The notes beneath the pieces were generated by a model. It saw only the letters and a list, made by a program, of their open reading frames with translations, had not been told where the DNA came from and did not search any database. A stretch of 11,819 bases of DNA, taken from Candidatus Rokuibacteriota bacterium (GTDB taxonomy: Bacteria; Methylomirabilota; Methylomirabilia; Rokubacteriales; CSP1-6). The position numbers were made by a program, and so were the translations under genes. The stretch spans positions 1-11,819 of the forward strand of contig QHSM01000385.1 of assembly GCA_003221595.1 (NCBI GenBank), in the 5' to 3' direction. Positions 1 to 6,387 of the stretch are shown in pieces (position 1 is the stretch's first letter; each line of letters begins with the position of its first letter).

Positions 1-306
1 GCCGGCGTGTTCAGACCGCTCGAGCCGCGGACCGAGGGCGAAGGGCACCGCGACGCCGACGATGAAGACGAAGAACGGGAACACCATGTCGGTAGGGGTC
101 CAGCCGTGCCAGGCGGCGTGGCGAAGCGGAGGATAGACGGCGGCCCAGGTGCCCGGGTTGTTGACGAGCACCATTCCGGCGACCGTGAGGCCCCGCAGGG
201 TGTCGAGCGAGACGAGACGGGGCTGACGGGACGGCGCACGGGATCCGCTCGCTGGCCCTGACCCCACATAGCTACGGTACTCTCGCCCGGCTCGGCCCGG
301 GGCCAT
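1..306 (-). CDS. HGSNAT-like/DUF5009 membrane acyltransferase, N-terminal part (runs off left edge)
   Basis: The reverse strand reads open from the left edge to an ATG at 306 (102 codons seen). After a polar lead it carries RLVSLDTLRGLTVAGMVLV, NNPGTW, an HAAWHGWTPTD segment and a hydrophobic FPFFVFIVGVAVPFAL helix. This is the characteristic N-terminus of the heparan-alpha-glucosaminide N-acetyltransferase-like / DUF5009 family (COG4299 type). These are multi-pass inner-membrane proteins that in known members move acetyl groups across the membrane onto sugars; the substrate here is unknown. The ATG begins one base after the TAA stop of the response regulator, which suggests translational coupling. 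An alternative in-frame GTG start lies at 267. The remaining membrane helices lie outside the window, so the catalytic part cannot be judged. Family assignment is fairly firm; the exact start is less so. Confidence 0.8.
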   Translation of the reverse strand, partial: MAPGRAGREYRSYVGSGPASGSRAPSRQPRLVSLDTLRGLTVAGMVLVNNPGTWAAVYPPLRHAAWHGWTPTDMVFPFFVFIVGVAVPFALGPRLERSEHAG

Positions 307-307
307 G

Positions 308-694
308 TTACTCGCGGGCGAGTTCGGCGACCGCTGCCCGAAGCTCGTCGCCGTCGACCGGCTTCGACAGATAGCGCTGAAAGCCCGGGGCGCGCCCGCG
401 GGCATCCCTCATGCCTTGCGGGACGATGGCGACGGCCGGGACCCGGCGCCCCTGGCGGACGTGCATGTGGCGAAGCCGCTCGAGGAACTCGCCGCTGGCG
501 TTCTCGGCCGAGACGAGGTCACACACGATGACGTCGGCGATGAGCGCCACGCGGATTGCGTCGGCCGCGCTGGTCGCCGTGACGATGGCGCCCCACAGCT
601 CGAGCACCGACCGGAGGTAATGACGAGCGTGCAGGTCGTCGTCGATGACCAGCACGTGAATGCCCTGAAGCTCCGTGAGACGGACATCACGCAT
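308..694 (-). CDS. Stand-alone response-regulator receiver domain protein
   Basis: A 128-residue protein made of one CheY-like receiver domain with no output domain. VLVIDDD near residues 14-20 gives the acidic Mg-binding pocket, D59 in VIVCDL is the likely phospho-acceptor, and K111 in YLSKPVD is the conserved lysine. The conserved Thr/Ser at the end of beta-4 (normally in a motif like ALTA) is absent: the segment reads PAVAIVPQG, placing Val91 there, so signalling output may be atypical. The start is the ATG at 694, directly ahead of MRDVRLTELQG; the open frame extends further upstream, but that part has no receiver-like sequence. No histidine kinase is nearby. It lies 97 bp downstream of the AraC gene and one base ahead of the acyltransferase, so the three are probably co-transcribed. 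The partner kinase and target are unknown. Confidence 0.88.
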   Translation of the reverse strand: MRDVRLTELQGIHVLVIDDDLHARHYLRSVLELWGAIVTATSAADAIRVALIADVIVCDLVSAENASGEFLERLRHMHVRQGRRVPAVAIVPQGMRDARGRAPGFQRYLSKPVDGDELRAAVAELARE

Positions 695-791
695 GGCAAC
701 AACAAGGTATCGAGAACGCGGGCCGCGCTTCGGGGTTGCGGACGCCAAGTTTGCGGTTCTACGCGACAAACGTCGGGTCGTGCGGGAGCCG

Positions 792-1796
792 CTAGTCGGG
801 AGCGTTACGGAAGGCCCGCGGGGACCGGCCGAACCATCGCCGGAAGGCTCGCTGGAACGCGCTCGGGTCCTCGTAGCCGAGCAGGAACCCCACCTCCGCC
901 ACGGCGAGCTGGCCGTCACGCAGGAGCGATGGCGCCATCTCCCGGCGGAGCTCCGCGAGCACGGCGGCGAACGACGTCTGCTCGTCGCGGAGCTGGCGCT
1001 GGAGGGTGCGGGCGCTCGCGCCCAGCGTCTTCGCCACAGCGTCCAGACTCGGGACCGCTTCCGTCAGCTCGGACCACAGCACCCGGCGCACCCGCTCGCG
1101 CACGGTTCGCTCGCTGCCGAGCGTCGCGAGCGCCTGCTCGGCCAGCCGGTCGAGATAGCCGGTGAGGGTGGTGTCGGCCACCGCGACCGGGCGCGCGAGA
1201 TCCTCGTTCCGCAGTAGAAAGGCCGTCGCCAGTGCGCCGAACTCGAGCGGGGCGGCGAAGAAGGTCTCGTAGTCCTTCACGTCCGCCGGGCGTCGATACG
1301 GAAGCTGCACGGTCAAGGGCGCGATGGGCGCGCCCGCGATCTCCCGGCACGTCGAGAGTACGGCCGCCAGTCGCGCATCGACCGCGGGCCGGAAGGCGCG
1401 CAACGCGGGCTGCACGTCCAGACGCAGCCACGTCGCCTCGCCCTCCGTCTCGAGCGTGACCACGAGAGCATCCGACACGATGCGGCTGTAGTGGACGAGC
1501 CGGCGCAGCGCCGATCCCAGCGTGCTGCTGAAGGCCATCGAGTAGCCGACGAGACCGAACTCGCGCACGCGGGTGTTGGCGCCGATGCGCAGGCCGACCG
1601 CCGGATCCGCCACGTGCTTGGTGACGGCGCGCCACAGCCGGGCGACGGCGGTCAGGGGAATGCGGGAGTCGGGATCCCGAAGCTGGCGCTCGTCGAGCCT
1701 GGCTTCTCGCAGGAGCGTGTCCCGCGATACCCCCAGCTGGGCCGCCCGTTCCAGATGAACCAGAGCCAGGCGCGCGAGCCCCGAGGGTTCGTTCAC
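792..1796 (-). CDS. AraC-family transcriptional regulator with arabinose-binding-type N-terminal domain
   Basis: A 334-residue regulator, full length for the subfamily with an Arabinose_bd-type (PF12625-like) sensor domain at roughly residues 20-200 and a C-terminal AraC DNA-binding domain from about residue 248. Two helix-turn-helix units are visible: LDAVAKTLGASARTLQRQL (about 251-269) and AVAEVGFLLGYEDPSAFQRA (about 298-317), followed by the family signature FRRWFGRSPRAFR. The start is a GTG with a strong GGAGG site six bases upstream. It is transcribed divergently from the exporter operon across a 127-bp gap, so control of that operon is a reasonable inference, though the downstream receiver and acyltransferase genes are equally plausible targets. 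The effector is unknown; relatives respond to small metabolites such as amino acids or fatty acids. Confidence 0.92.
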   Translation of the reverse strand: MNEPSGLARLALVHLERAAQLGVSRDTLLREARLDERQLRDPDSRIPLTAVARLWRAVTKHVADPAVGLRIGANTRVREFGLVGYSMAFSSTLGSALRRLVHYSRIVSDALVVTLETEGEATWLRLDVQPALRAFRPAVDARLAAVLSTCREIAGAPIAPLTVQLPYRRPADVKDYETFFAAPLEFGALATAFLLRNEDLARPVAVADTTLTGYLDRLAEQALATLGSERTVRERVRRVLWSELTEAVPSLDAVAKTLGASARTLQRQLRDEQTSFAAVLAELRREMAPSLLRDGQLAVAEVGFLLGYEDPSAFQRAFRRWFGRSPRAFRNAPD

Positions 1797-1802
1797 GTTC
1801 CG

Positions 1803-1807
1803 CCTCC
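1803..1807 (-). promoter_or_regulatory. Shine-Dalgarno site GGAGG for the AraC-family gene
   Basis: On the minus strand GGAGG lies six bases before the GTG at 1796. It supports GTG as the true start of the AraC regulator, since no ATG is available at that position. Confidence 0.7.
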
Positions 1808-1843
1808 AGAACCGCTAGAGTAGCCGATCGTCCTGGCGACGGT

Positions 1844-1852
1844 TGTTATACT
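1844..1852 (+). promoter_or_regulatory. Candidate extended -10 promoter of the exporter operon
   Basis: The sequence TGTTATACT matches an extended -10 element (TGn followed by TATACT, five of six bases of the sigma-70 consensus). No good -35 is seen 17 bp upstream, which is tolerated by extended -10 promoters. Transcription would begin near 1859, about 65 bases before the adaptor ATG at 1924. It is the most AT-rich spot of the divergent gap. This is sequence resemblance only. Confidence 0.4.
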
Positions 1853-1854
1853 TC

Positions 1855-1874
1855 CAGAGGCGCGCCCACCTCTG
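1855..1874. promoter_or_regulatory. Dyad CAGAGG-N8-CCTCTG at the predicted transcription start
   Basis: A perfect 6-bp inverted repeat with an 8-bp spacer lies immediately downstream of the candidate -10 and would cover the +1 site. That is a typical operator position for a repressor. It could instead be a small hairpin at the 5' end of the exporter mRNA. AraC proteins usually bind direct repeats, so the neighbouring AraC gene is not necessarily its ligand. Confidence 0.35.
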
Positions 1875-1923
1875 TCGTCGCGGTATCCTCGAAGCCTTCG
1901 GCCGGGAGAATGAGCAAGGTGCC

Positions 1924-3153
1924 ATGTCGGAAGTAACGGGACGAACCGGAGGCCCCGACCTGTCGGCCCTCAGGATCGACGAGCGCGCGCGGCGCGATCC
2001 GAAGCGCTCGACGGGACGCCTGATCGCCGTCGGAGTGGCGGCGATGCTGGTACTCGGCGCCGCCGCATGGCTCCTTCTGCGGGAGCGAGCGCCCGAGATC
2101 GAGGTGACGACCGTGCGCACCGACAAGGGAGGGCGTCCCGCCCTCCTGAATGCAAGCGGCTACGTGACGCCCCGGCAGCGGGCGACCATCGCCGCCAAGA
2201 TCACGGCCCGCGTCAACGAGATCTACGTCGACGAGGGCATGCGCGTCGAGCCGGGCCAGATCCTGGCGAAGCTCGACGACTCCGACGCGCGCGCCCGCCT
2301 GCTGTCCACTCTGGCCGAGCGCGACGCCACCGCCGCCACCCTGGGCGACCTGCGTGTCAACCTCGACAACGCCGAGCGGGAGCTGCGCCGCGTCGAGGAG
2401 CTGTGGGACCGCAAGCTGGTGGCCGAGCAGAACCGCGACCAGGCGAAGATGGCCGTCGACAGCCTGCGCGCCCGCATGATCCTTGCGCGCGAGCAGGTGA
2501 CCGCTTCGGATGCCCGCGTGAAGGTCGCCCAGCAGGACCTCGACAACTGCGTCGTGCGGGCGCCCTTCGGCGGCATCGTCGTCTCGAAGGACGCTCAGCG
2601 CGGCGAGATGGTGTCGCCGGTGTCGGCCGGCGGGGGCTTCACGCGGACGGGCATCGCCACGATCGTCGACATGGGCTCGCTCGAGATCGAGGTTGACGTG
2701 AACGAGTCGTACATCGCCCGGGTGAAGCCGGGGCAACCGGTGACCGCCGTGCTCGACGCCTACCCGGACTGGCAGATCCCGGCCAAGGTGCGCACGGTAA
2801 TCCCGACCGCCGACCGCCAGAAGGCGACGGTCAAGGTGCGCGCCGCGTTCGATCGCCTGGATCCCAGGATCCTGCCCGACATGGGCGTCAAGGTGACGTT
2901 CCTCGGCGAGGAGCGGAGCGTGCCCGCCGGCGCCGGGAGGACTCTGGTGCCGAAGACGGCCGTGCTCGAGGAGGGCGGCACCGCGGCGATCTTCGTGCAC
3001 CGCGAGGGGCGCCTGGAGCGCCGGGCGGTGCGCCTGGGCGACGTGCGCGGTAACGAGCGCGAGGTGCTGGCGGGCCTGTCCGACGGCGAGCAGATCGTGA
3101 CGACTGGAATCAAGAACCTGCGCGACGGCCAGGCCGCGCGCGTGAAGCGCTGA
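1924..3153 (+). CDS. Membrane fusion protein (HlyD/MacA-type periplasmic adaptor) of an ABC exporter
   Basis: A 409-residue adaptor. A cytoplasmic basic N-terminus is followed by one membrane helix at about residues 32-52 (LIAVGVAAMLVLGAAAWLL), then a first lipoyl half (ATIAAKITARVNEIYVDEG, GMRVEPGQILAKLDD, about 84-116). A long heptad-rich alpha-hairpin runs from about 120 to 200. The second lipoyl half contains VVRAPFGGIVVSKDA (about 209-223), and the beta-barrel and membrane-proximal domains follow. In tripartite pumps this protein links an inner-membrane ABC transporter to an outer-membrane channel. The open frame reaches back to 1843, but the ATG at 1924 is preferred: it has AAGGTG just upstream, and residues before it are unlike the family. 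It is first gene of the exporter operon; the stop overlaps the first 66-bp repeat. No outer-membrane TolC partner is seen in the window. Confidence 0.93.
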   Translation: MSEVTGRTGGPDLSALRIDERARRDPKRSTGRLIAVGVAAMLVLGAAAWLLLRERAPEIEVTTVRTDKGGRPALLNASGYVTPRQRATIAAKITARVNEIYVDEGMRVEPGQILAKLDDSDARARLLSTLAERDATAATLGDLRVNLDNAERELRRVEELWDRKLVAEQNRDQAKMAVDSLRARMILAREQVTASDARVKVAQQDLDNCVVRAPFGGIVVSKDAQRGEMVSPVSAGGGFTRTGIATIVDMGSLEIEVDVNESYIARVKPGQPVTAVLDAYPDWQIPAKVRTVIPTADRQKATVKVRAAFDRLDPRILPDMGVKVTFLGEERSVPAGAGRTLVPKTAVLEEGGTAAIFVHREGRLERRAVRLGDVRGNEREVLAGLSDGEQIVTTGIKNLRDGQAARVKR

Positions 3154-3338
3154 AGTACGAGCCGCAGGCCGTCGCGGGGCAGGGGCCCCGCCGGCCGAGG
3201 CGAGTCTGGGAATCCGGGAAGTACGAGCCGCAGGCCGTCGCGGGGCGGGGGCCCCGCCGGCCGAGGCGAGCCTGGGAATCCGGGAAGTACGAGCCGCAGG
3301 CCGTCGCGGGGCAGGGCCCCGCCGGCCGAGGCGAGCCT
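3152..3338 (+). repeat. Three tandem copies of a 66-bp hairpin-forming repeat between adaptor and ATPase genes
   Basis: Copies begin at 3152, 3218 and 3284 with an exact 66-bp period; the third is incomplete (55 bp) with a one-base deletion. Each begins GAAGTACGAGCCGCAGGCCG. Each contains a perfect 7-bp stem GCGGGGC/GCCCCGC, extended by GGCCG/CGGCC across a 2-nt bulge (hairpins at about 3167-3196, 3233-3262 and 3299-3327). Within the hairpins, the copies differ only in the loop: AGGG, GGGG and AGG. The first copy starts inside the adaptor's stop codon, and the last ends 12 bases before the AGGAG of the ATPase gene. The array therefore fills the whole intergenic gap. It may act on mRNA stability or attenuation inside the operon, or be a member of a dispersed repeat family; the sequence alone does not decide. 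Confidence 0.92.
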
Positions 3339-3354
3339 ATAAACAGGAGCGTCG

Positions 3355-4080
3355 ATGGTCAAGGTCGATGGTCGAGGGGACGAAAGCGCCCTGATCCGGG
3401 CGCGGGGGCTGGGCAAGACCTACCGGCGCGGCGGCGAGGAGATCCACGTGCTCCAGGGGCTCAACCTGGACGTCGACGCGGGTGAATTCATCGCGTTCAT
3501 GGGCCCGAGCGGCTCGGGCAAGACCACCTTGCTGAACCTGCTCGGAGGGCTGGACGTGCCGTCGGCCGGGAGCGTGACGGTGGCGGGCGACGAGATCACG
3601 CGCATGTCGGCGCGCAAGCTGACGAGCTGGCGCTCCCGCCACGTGGGGTTCGTGTTCCAGATGTACAACCTGATTCCCGTGCTCACCGCGTTCCAGAACG
3701 TCGAGCTGCCGCTGCTGTTGACGAGCCTGTCGAAGGCCCAGCGGCGGCAGCACGTGGAGACGGCGCTGGACGTGGTGGGCCTGTCCGACCGCATGCACCA
3801 CTATCCGCGGCAGCTCTCCGGCGGCCAGGAGCAGCGCGTGGGCATCGCGCGCGCCATCGTGGCCGATCCCACGTTTCTGCTCTGCGACGAGCCGACGGGT
3901 GACCTGGATCGCAAGAGCGCCGACGAGGCGCTGGACCTGATCGATCGGCTCGTCCGGGAGTTCGGCAAGACCGCATTGATGGTGACCCACGACCCGCTGG
4001 CCGCCGAGCGCGCGCACGTCGTCCTGCATCTGCAGAAGGGCGTGCTCGTGGACACGGTGACCATGGGCCGCGCTCGATGA
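3355..4080 (+). CDS. ABC transporter ATPase, MacB/LolD type
   Basis: A 241-residue nucleotide-binding protein with every catalytic motif: Walker A GPSGSGKT (50-57), Q-loop Q102 in GFVFQMYNLIP, signature LSGGQ (154-158), Walker B FLLCDEPTGDLD (174-185, catalytic E179) and switch His212 in MVTHD. The PTGDLD D-loop and the NLIP/LTAFQNVELPL stretch are typical of the MacB/LolD/FtsE group. That group powers mechanotransmission through FtsX-like permeases rather than classic pore transport. The start at 3355 follows AGGAG with an 8-base spacer. Its TGA overlaps the next gene's ATG (ATGA at 4077-4080), so ATPase and permease synthesis are coupled. The substrate cannot be told from this protein. Confidence 0.96.
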   Translation: MVKVDGRGDESALIRARGLGKTYRRGGEEIHVLQGLNLDVDAGEFIAFMGPSGSGKTTLLNLLGGLDVPSAGSVTVAGDEITRMSARKLTSWRSRHVGFVFQMYNLIPVLTAFQNVELPLLLTSLSKAQRRQHVETALDVVGLSDRMHHYPRQLSGGQEQRVGIARAIVADPTFLLCDEPTGDLDRKSADEALDLIDRLVREFGKTALMVTHDPLAAERAHVVLHLQKGVLVDTVTMGRAR

Positions 4081-5216
4081 AGTACGTTCCTCTCGTCCTG
4101 TCCAACCTCTTCCGCAAGAAGACCCGCACGGCCCTGACGTCCGGCTCGTTCGCGGTGGCGCTGTTTCTCTTCGGCATCCTGGCGGTGGTCGACGGCGCCT
4201 TCCAGCAGGGCGTGGACGTGGCGGGCGTCGACCGGCTCGTGGTCCTGAACCGCGTCTCGATCATCCAGCCGCTGCCGCTCGCCTATCGAGACCGGCTGCT
4301 GCGGATTCCCGGCGTGACCCACGTGACGTTCGCCAACTGGTTCGGCGGCGTCTACCAGGATGAGCGCAACTTCTTTCCGCAGTTCGCCGTCGACCGCGAG
4401 ACCTATCGGCAGATGTTCACCGAGTTCATCGTGCCCGACGATCAGTGGCAGGGGTTTCAGACCGACAAGGAGGGCGCGATCGTCGGCGAGGCGCTGGCCG
4501 AGCGGTTCAAGTGGAAGATCGGCGATCGCATCCCGATCAAGGGCACGATCTTCGCCGGCACCTGGGAGTTCAACATCCGCGGGATCTATCGCGGCCGCCG
4601 GGTCCAGGACGACACGACGCAGCTCTGGTTCCGGTGGGATTACCTCGACGAGCGGAAGGCGTTCGGGAAGGGCTGGGTCGGCTGGTACACGGCGCGGATC
4701 GCCAATCCCGACGACGCGGTGCGCCTGGTCAAGGTGATCGACGAGCAGTTCGCGAACTCCCCGGCCGAGACCAAGACCGACACCGAGAAAGCGTTCGCCG
4801 CGTCGTTCGTCAAGCAGATGGGCAATATCCAGCTCCTGATCATGAGCGTCGGCAGCGTCGTGTTCTTCACGCTCCTGCTGGTGACGGGCAACACGATGGC
4901 GATCGCGGTGCGCGAGCGCACGCGGGAGCTGGCGGTGCTGAAGGCGGTGGGATTCTCGGACCGGTTCGTGCTGATGCTGGTCATCGCCGAGACGATGGTC
5001 GTGGCGGTGGTCGGCGGCGGCGTCGGCCTCGGCCTGGCGAAGCTCTTCACGCTGCGCGGGGACCCGACCGGGGGCCTCTTGCCCTTCTTCTACCTTGCTT
5101 CCGATGACATCGCCCTCGGGCTGGGACTGGCGCTCGCGGTGGGGCTCGCGGCCGGCGTCCTGCCGGCGCTCTCCGCCAGCCGGCTCCGGGTCGTCGACGC
5201 GCTCAGGCGGGTCTGA
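4077..5216 (+). CDS. FtsX/MacB-type ABC exporter permease (first of two)
   Basis: A 379-residue inner-membrane permease with the four-helix MacB/LolC layout. The first helix at about 20-40 follows the amphipathic NLFRKKTRTALTS. A large extracytoplasmic MacB_PCD-like domain runs from about 41 to 250. Three C-terminal helices follow (about 252-275, 297-322 and 343-366), with the FtsX signature RERTRELAVLKAVGFSD between the second and third helices of the protein. It ends in the conserved SASRLRVVDALRR. It starts inside the stop codon of the ATPase gene and ends one base before the ATG of the second permease. The two permeases differ clearly in sequence, so the transporter is probably a heterodimer with two ATPase copies. 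Confidence 0.94.
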   Translation: MKYVPLVLSNLFRKKTRTALTSGSFAVALFLFGILAVVDGAFQQGVDVAGVDRLVVLNRVSIIQPLPLAYRDRLLRIPGVTHVTFANWFGGVYQDERNFFPQFAVDRETYRQMFTEFIVPDDQWQGFQTDKEGAIVGEALAERFKWKIGDRIPIKGTIFAGTWEFNIRGIYRGRRVQDDTTQLWFRWDYLDERKAFGKGWVGWYTARIANPDDAVRLVKVIDEQFANSPAETKTDTEKAFAASFVKQMGNIQLLIMSVGSVVFFTLLLVTGNTMAIAVRERTRELAVLKAVGFSDRFVLMLVIAETMVVAVVGGGVGLGLAKLFTLRGDPTGGLLPFFYLASDDIALGLGLALAVGLAAGVLPALSASRLRVVDALRRV

Positions 5217-5217
5217 C

Positions 5218-6387
5218 ATGGCGATCCCGCTCGTCTACAACGTGCGAAGCCTCCGGGCGCGGTGGACCTCGACCGTGGTGGCCGTGCTGGGCATCGCGGG
5301 CACGGTGGGCGTGTTCGTGGCGATGCTCTCGCTGGCGCGCGGATTCGAGGCTACGCTGGTGGCCTCGGGCTCCCCGCGCAACGCGATCGTCCGGCGCGCG
5401 GGCGCCACGTCGGAGATGGACAGCAGCGTCATGCTCGAGCAGGTACGCGTCATCGAGGACGCGCCGGGCGTGGAGCGCGGGGGCGCCGGGCCGCTGGTGT
5501 CCCCCGAGGTCGTCGTGATCGCCTCGTTCCCGCTGAAGGGCCGCGGCACCGAGGGCAACGCCCAGGTGCGCGGCGTGTCGCCGAAGGCGCTCGCCGTCCG
5601 GCCGACGGTGAAGATCGTCGCGGGCCGCGCGTTTCAGCCCGGGCTGACGGAGCTCCTGGTGGGGCGGAACGTGGCGGCGAGCTACGTCGGCCTCGATCTC
5701 GGCAAGACCGTCAGGTTCGGCGGCGGCACCTGGACGGTGGTGGGCGTGTTCGACAGCGGCGGCACCGCGTACGACTCGGAGCTGTGGTGCGACTTCAGCG
5801 TCCTGCGTCAGGTCTACCAGCGCCCGCAGAACATGTTCCAGTCGGCGACCGCGCGCCTCTCGTCGCCGGACGCGCTGACGCCGTTCAAGGACGCGCTGAC
5901 CGCCGATCCCCGCGTGACGGTCCAGATCGATCGCGAGATCGACTACTACGCGAAGCAGTCGCGACAGCTGACGACCCTGATCACCGTCCTGGGCACGATC
6001 GTGGCCGTGGTCATGGGCATCGGCGCGGTCTTCGGCGCGCTCAACACCATGTACTCGGCGATCGCCGAGCGCGCGCGGGAGATCGCCACCCTGCGCGCGC
6101 TGGGCTTCGGCAGCGGCAGCATCGTGGTGTCATTCGTGCTCGAGTCCCTGTGCATCGCGCTCGTGGGCGGTCTCCTCGGCTGCGTGGTCGTCCTGCCGCT
6201 GAACGGTCTCACGACGGGGACGATCAACTGGCAGACGTTCTCCCACCTGGCCTTCGCGTTCCGGGTCACGCCCGACCTCCTGGCGATGGGAATTGCCTTC
6301 GCGCTCCTGATGGGGCTGGTGGGCGGCGTGCCGCCGGCTATCCGGGCTGCCCGCGCGCGGATCGCGGTGGCGCTCCGGGAGCTCTGA
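5218..6387 (+). CDS. FtsX/MacB-type ABC exporter permease (second of two)
   Basis: A 389-residue permease with the same plan as its upstream neighbour: a helix at about 18-39 after NVRSLRARWTS, a periplasmic domain with VGRNVAASYVGLDLGKTVRFG at about 145-164, then three helices in the last 140 residues. The FtsX motif AERAREIATLRALGFGSGS is present, and the terminal PPAIRAARARIAVALREL is the normal family ending. The ATG at 5218 is chosen because it follows the upstream stop by one base and gives the standard MAIPLVYNVRSLRAR start; the frame is open further back only as a shadow of the upstream gene. Its 3' end overlaps the convergent glycosyltransferase gene by 50 bp. Last gene of the exporter operon. 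Confidence 0.94.
   Translation: MAIPLVYNVRSLRARWTSTVVAVLGIAGTVGVFVAMLSLARGFEATLVASGSPRNAIVRRAGATSEMDSSVMLEQVRVIEDAPGVERGGAGPLVSPEVVVIASFPLKGRGTEGNAQVRGVSPKALAVRPTVKIVAGRAFQPGLTELLVGRNVAASYVGLDLGKTVRFGGGTWTVVGVFDSGGTAYDSELWCDFSVLRQVYQRPQNMFQSATARLSSPDALTPFKDALTADPRVTVQIDREIDYYAKQSRQLTTLITVLGTIVAVVMGIGAVFGALNTMYSAIAERAREIATLRALGFGSGSIVVSFVLESLCIALVGGLLGCVVVLPLNGLTTGTINWQTFSHLAFAFRVTPDLLAMGIAFALLMGLVGGVPPAIRAARARIAVALREL

Noticed and set aside
305..1165. A 286-codon open frame on the plus strand at the left
   Set aside because: It lies opposite the receiver and AraC genes, both with clear motifs, and its second half is Arg/Ala/Pro-rich shadow sequence.
3152..3338. The tandem repeats as a CRISPR array
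   Set aside because: The units abut with no unique spacers, the copies are long and self-complementary, and no cas genes are nearby.
2760..3416. A minus-strand open frame containing 22-residue repeats (RDGLRLVLPGF)
   Set aside because: The protein repeats arise only because the 66-bp DNA unit is a multiple of three. The rest is antisense to the adaptor gene and there is no ribosome-binding site or known domain.
3801..5219. A 472-codon open frame on the minus strand opposite the first permease
   Set aside because: It is antisense to the ATPase end and an intact FtsX permease, and its translation is low-complexity Arg/Asp/His-rich sequence without motifs.
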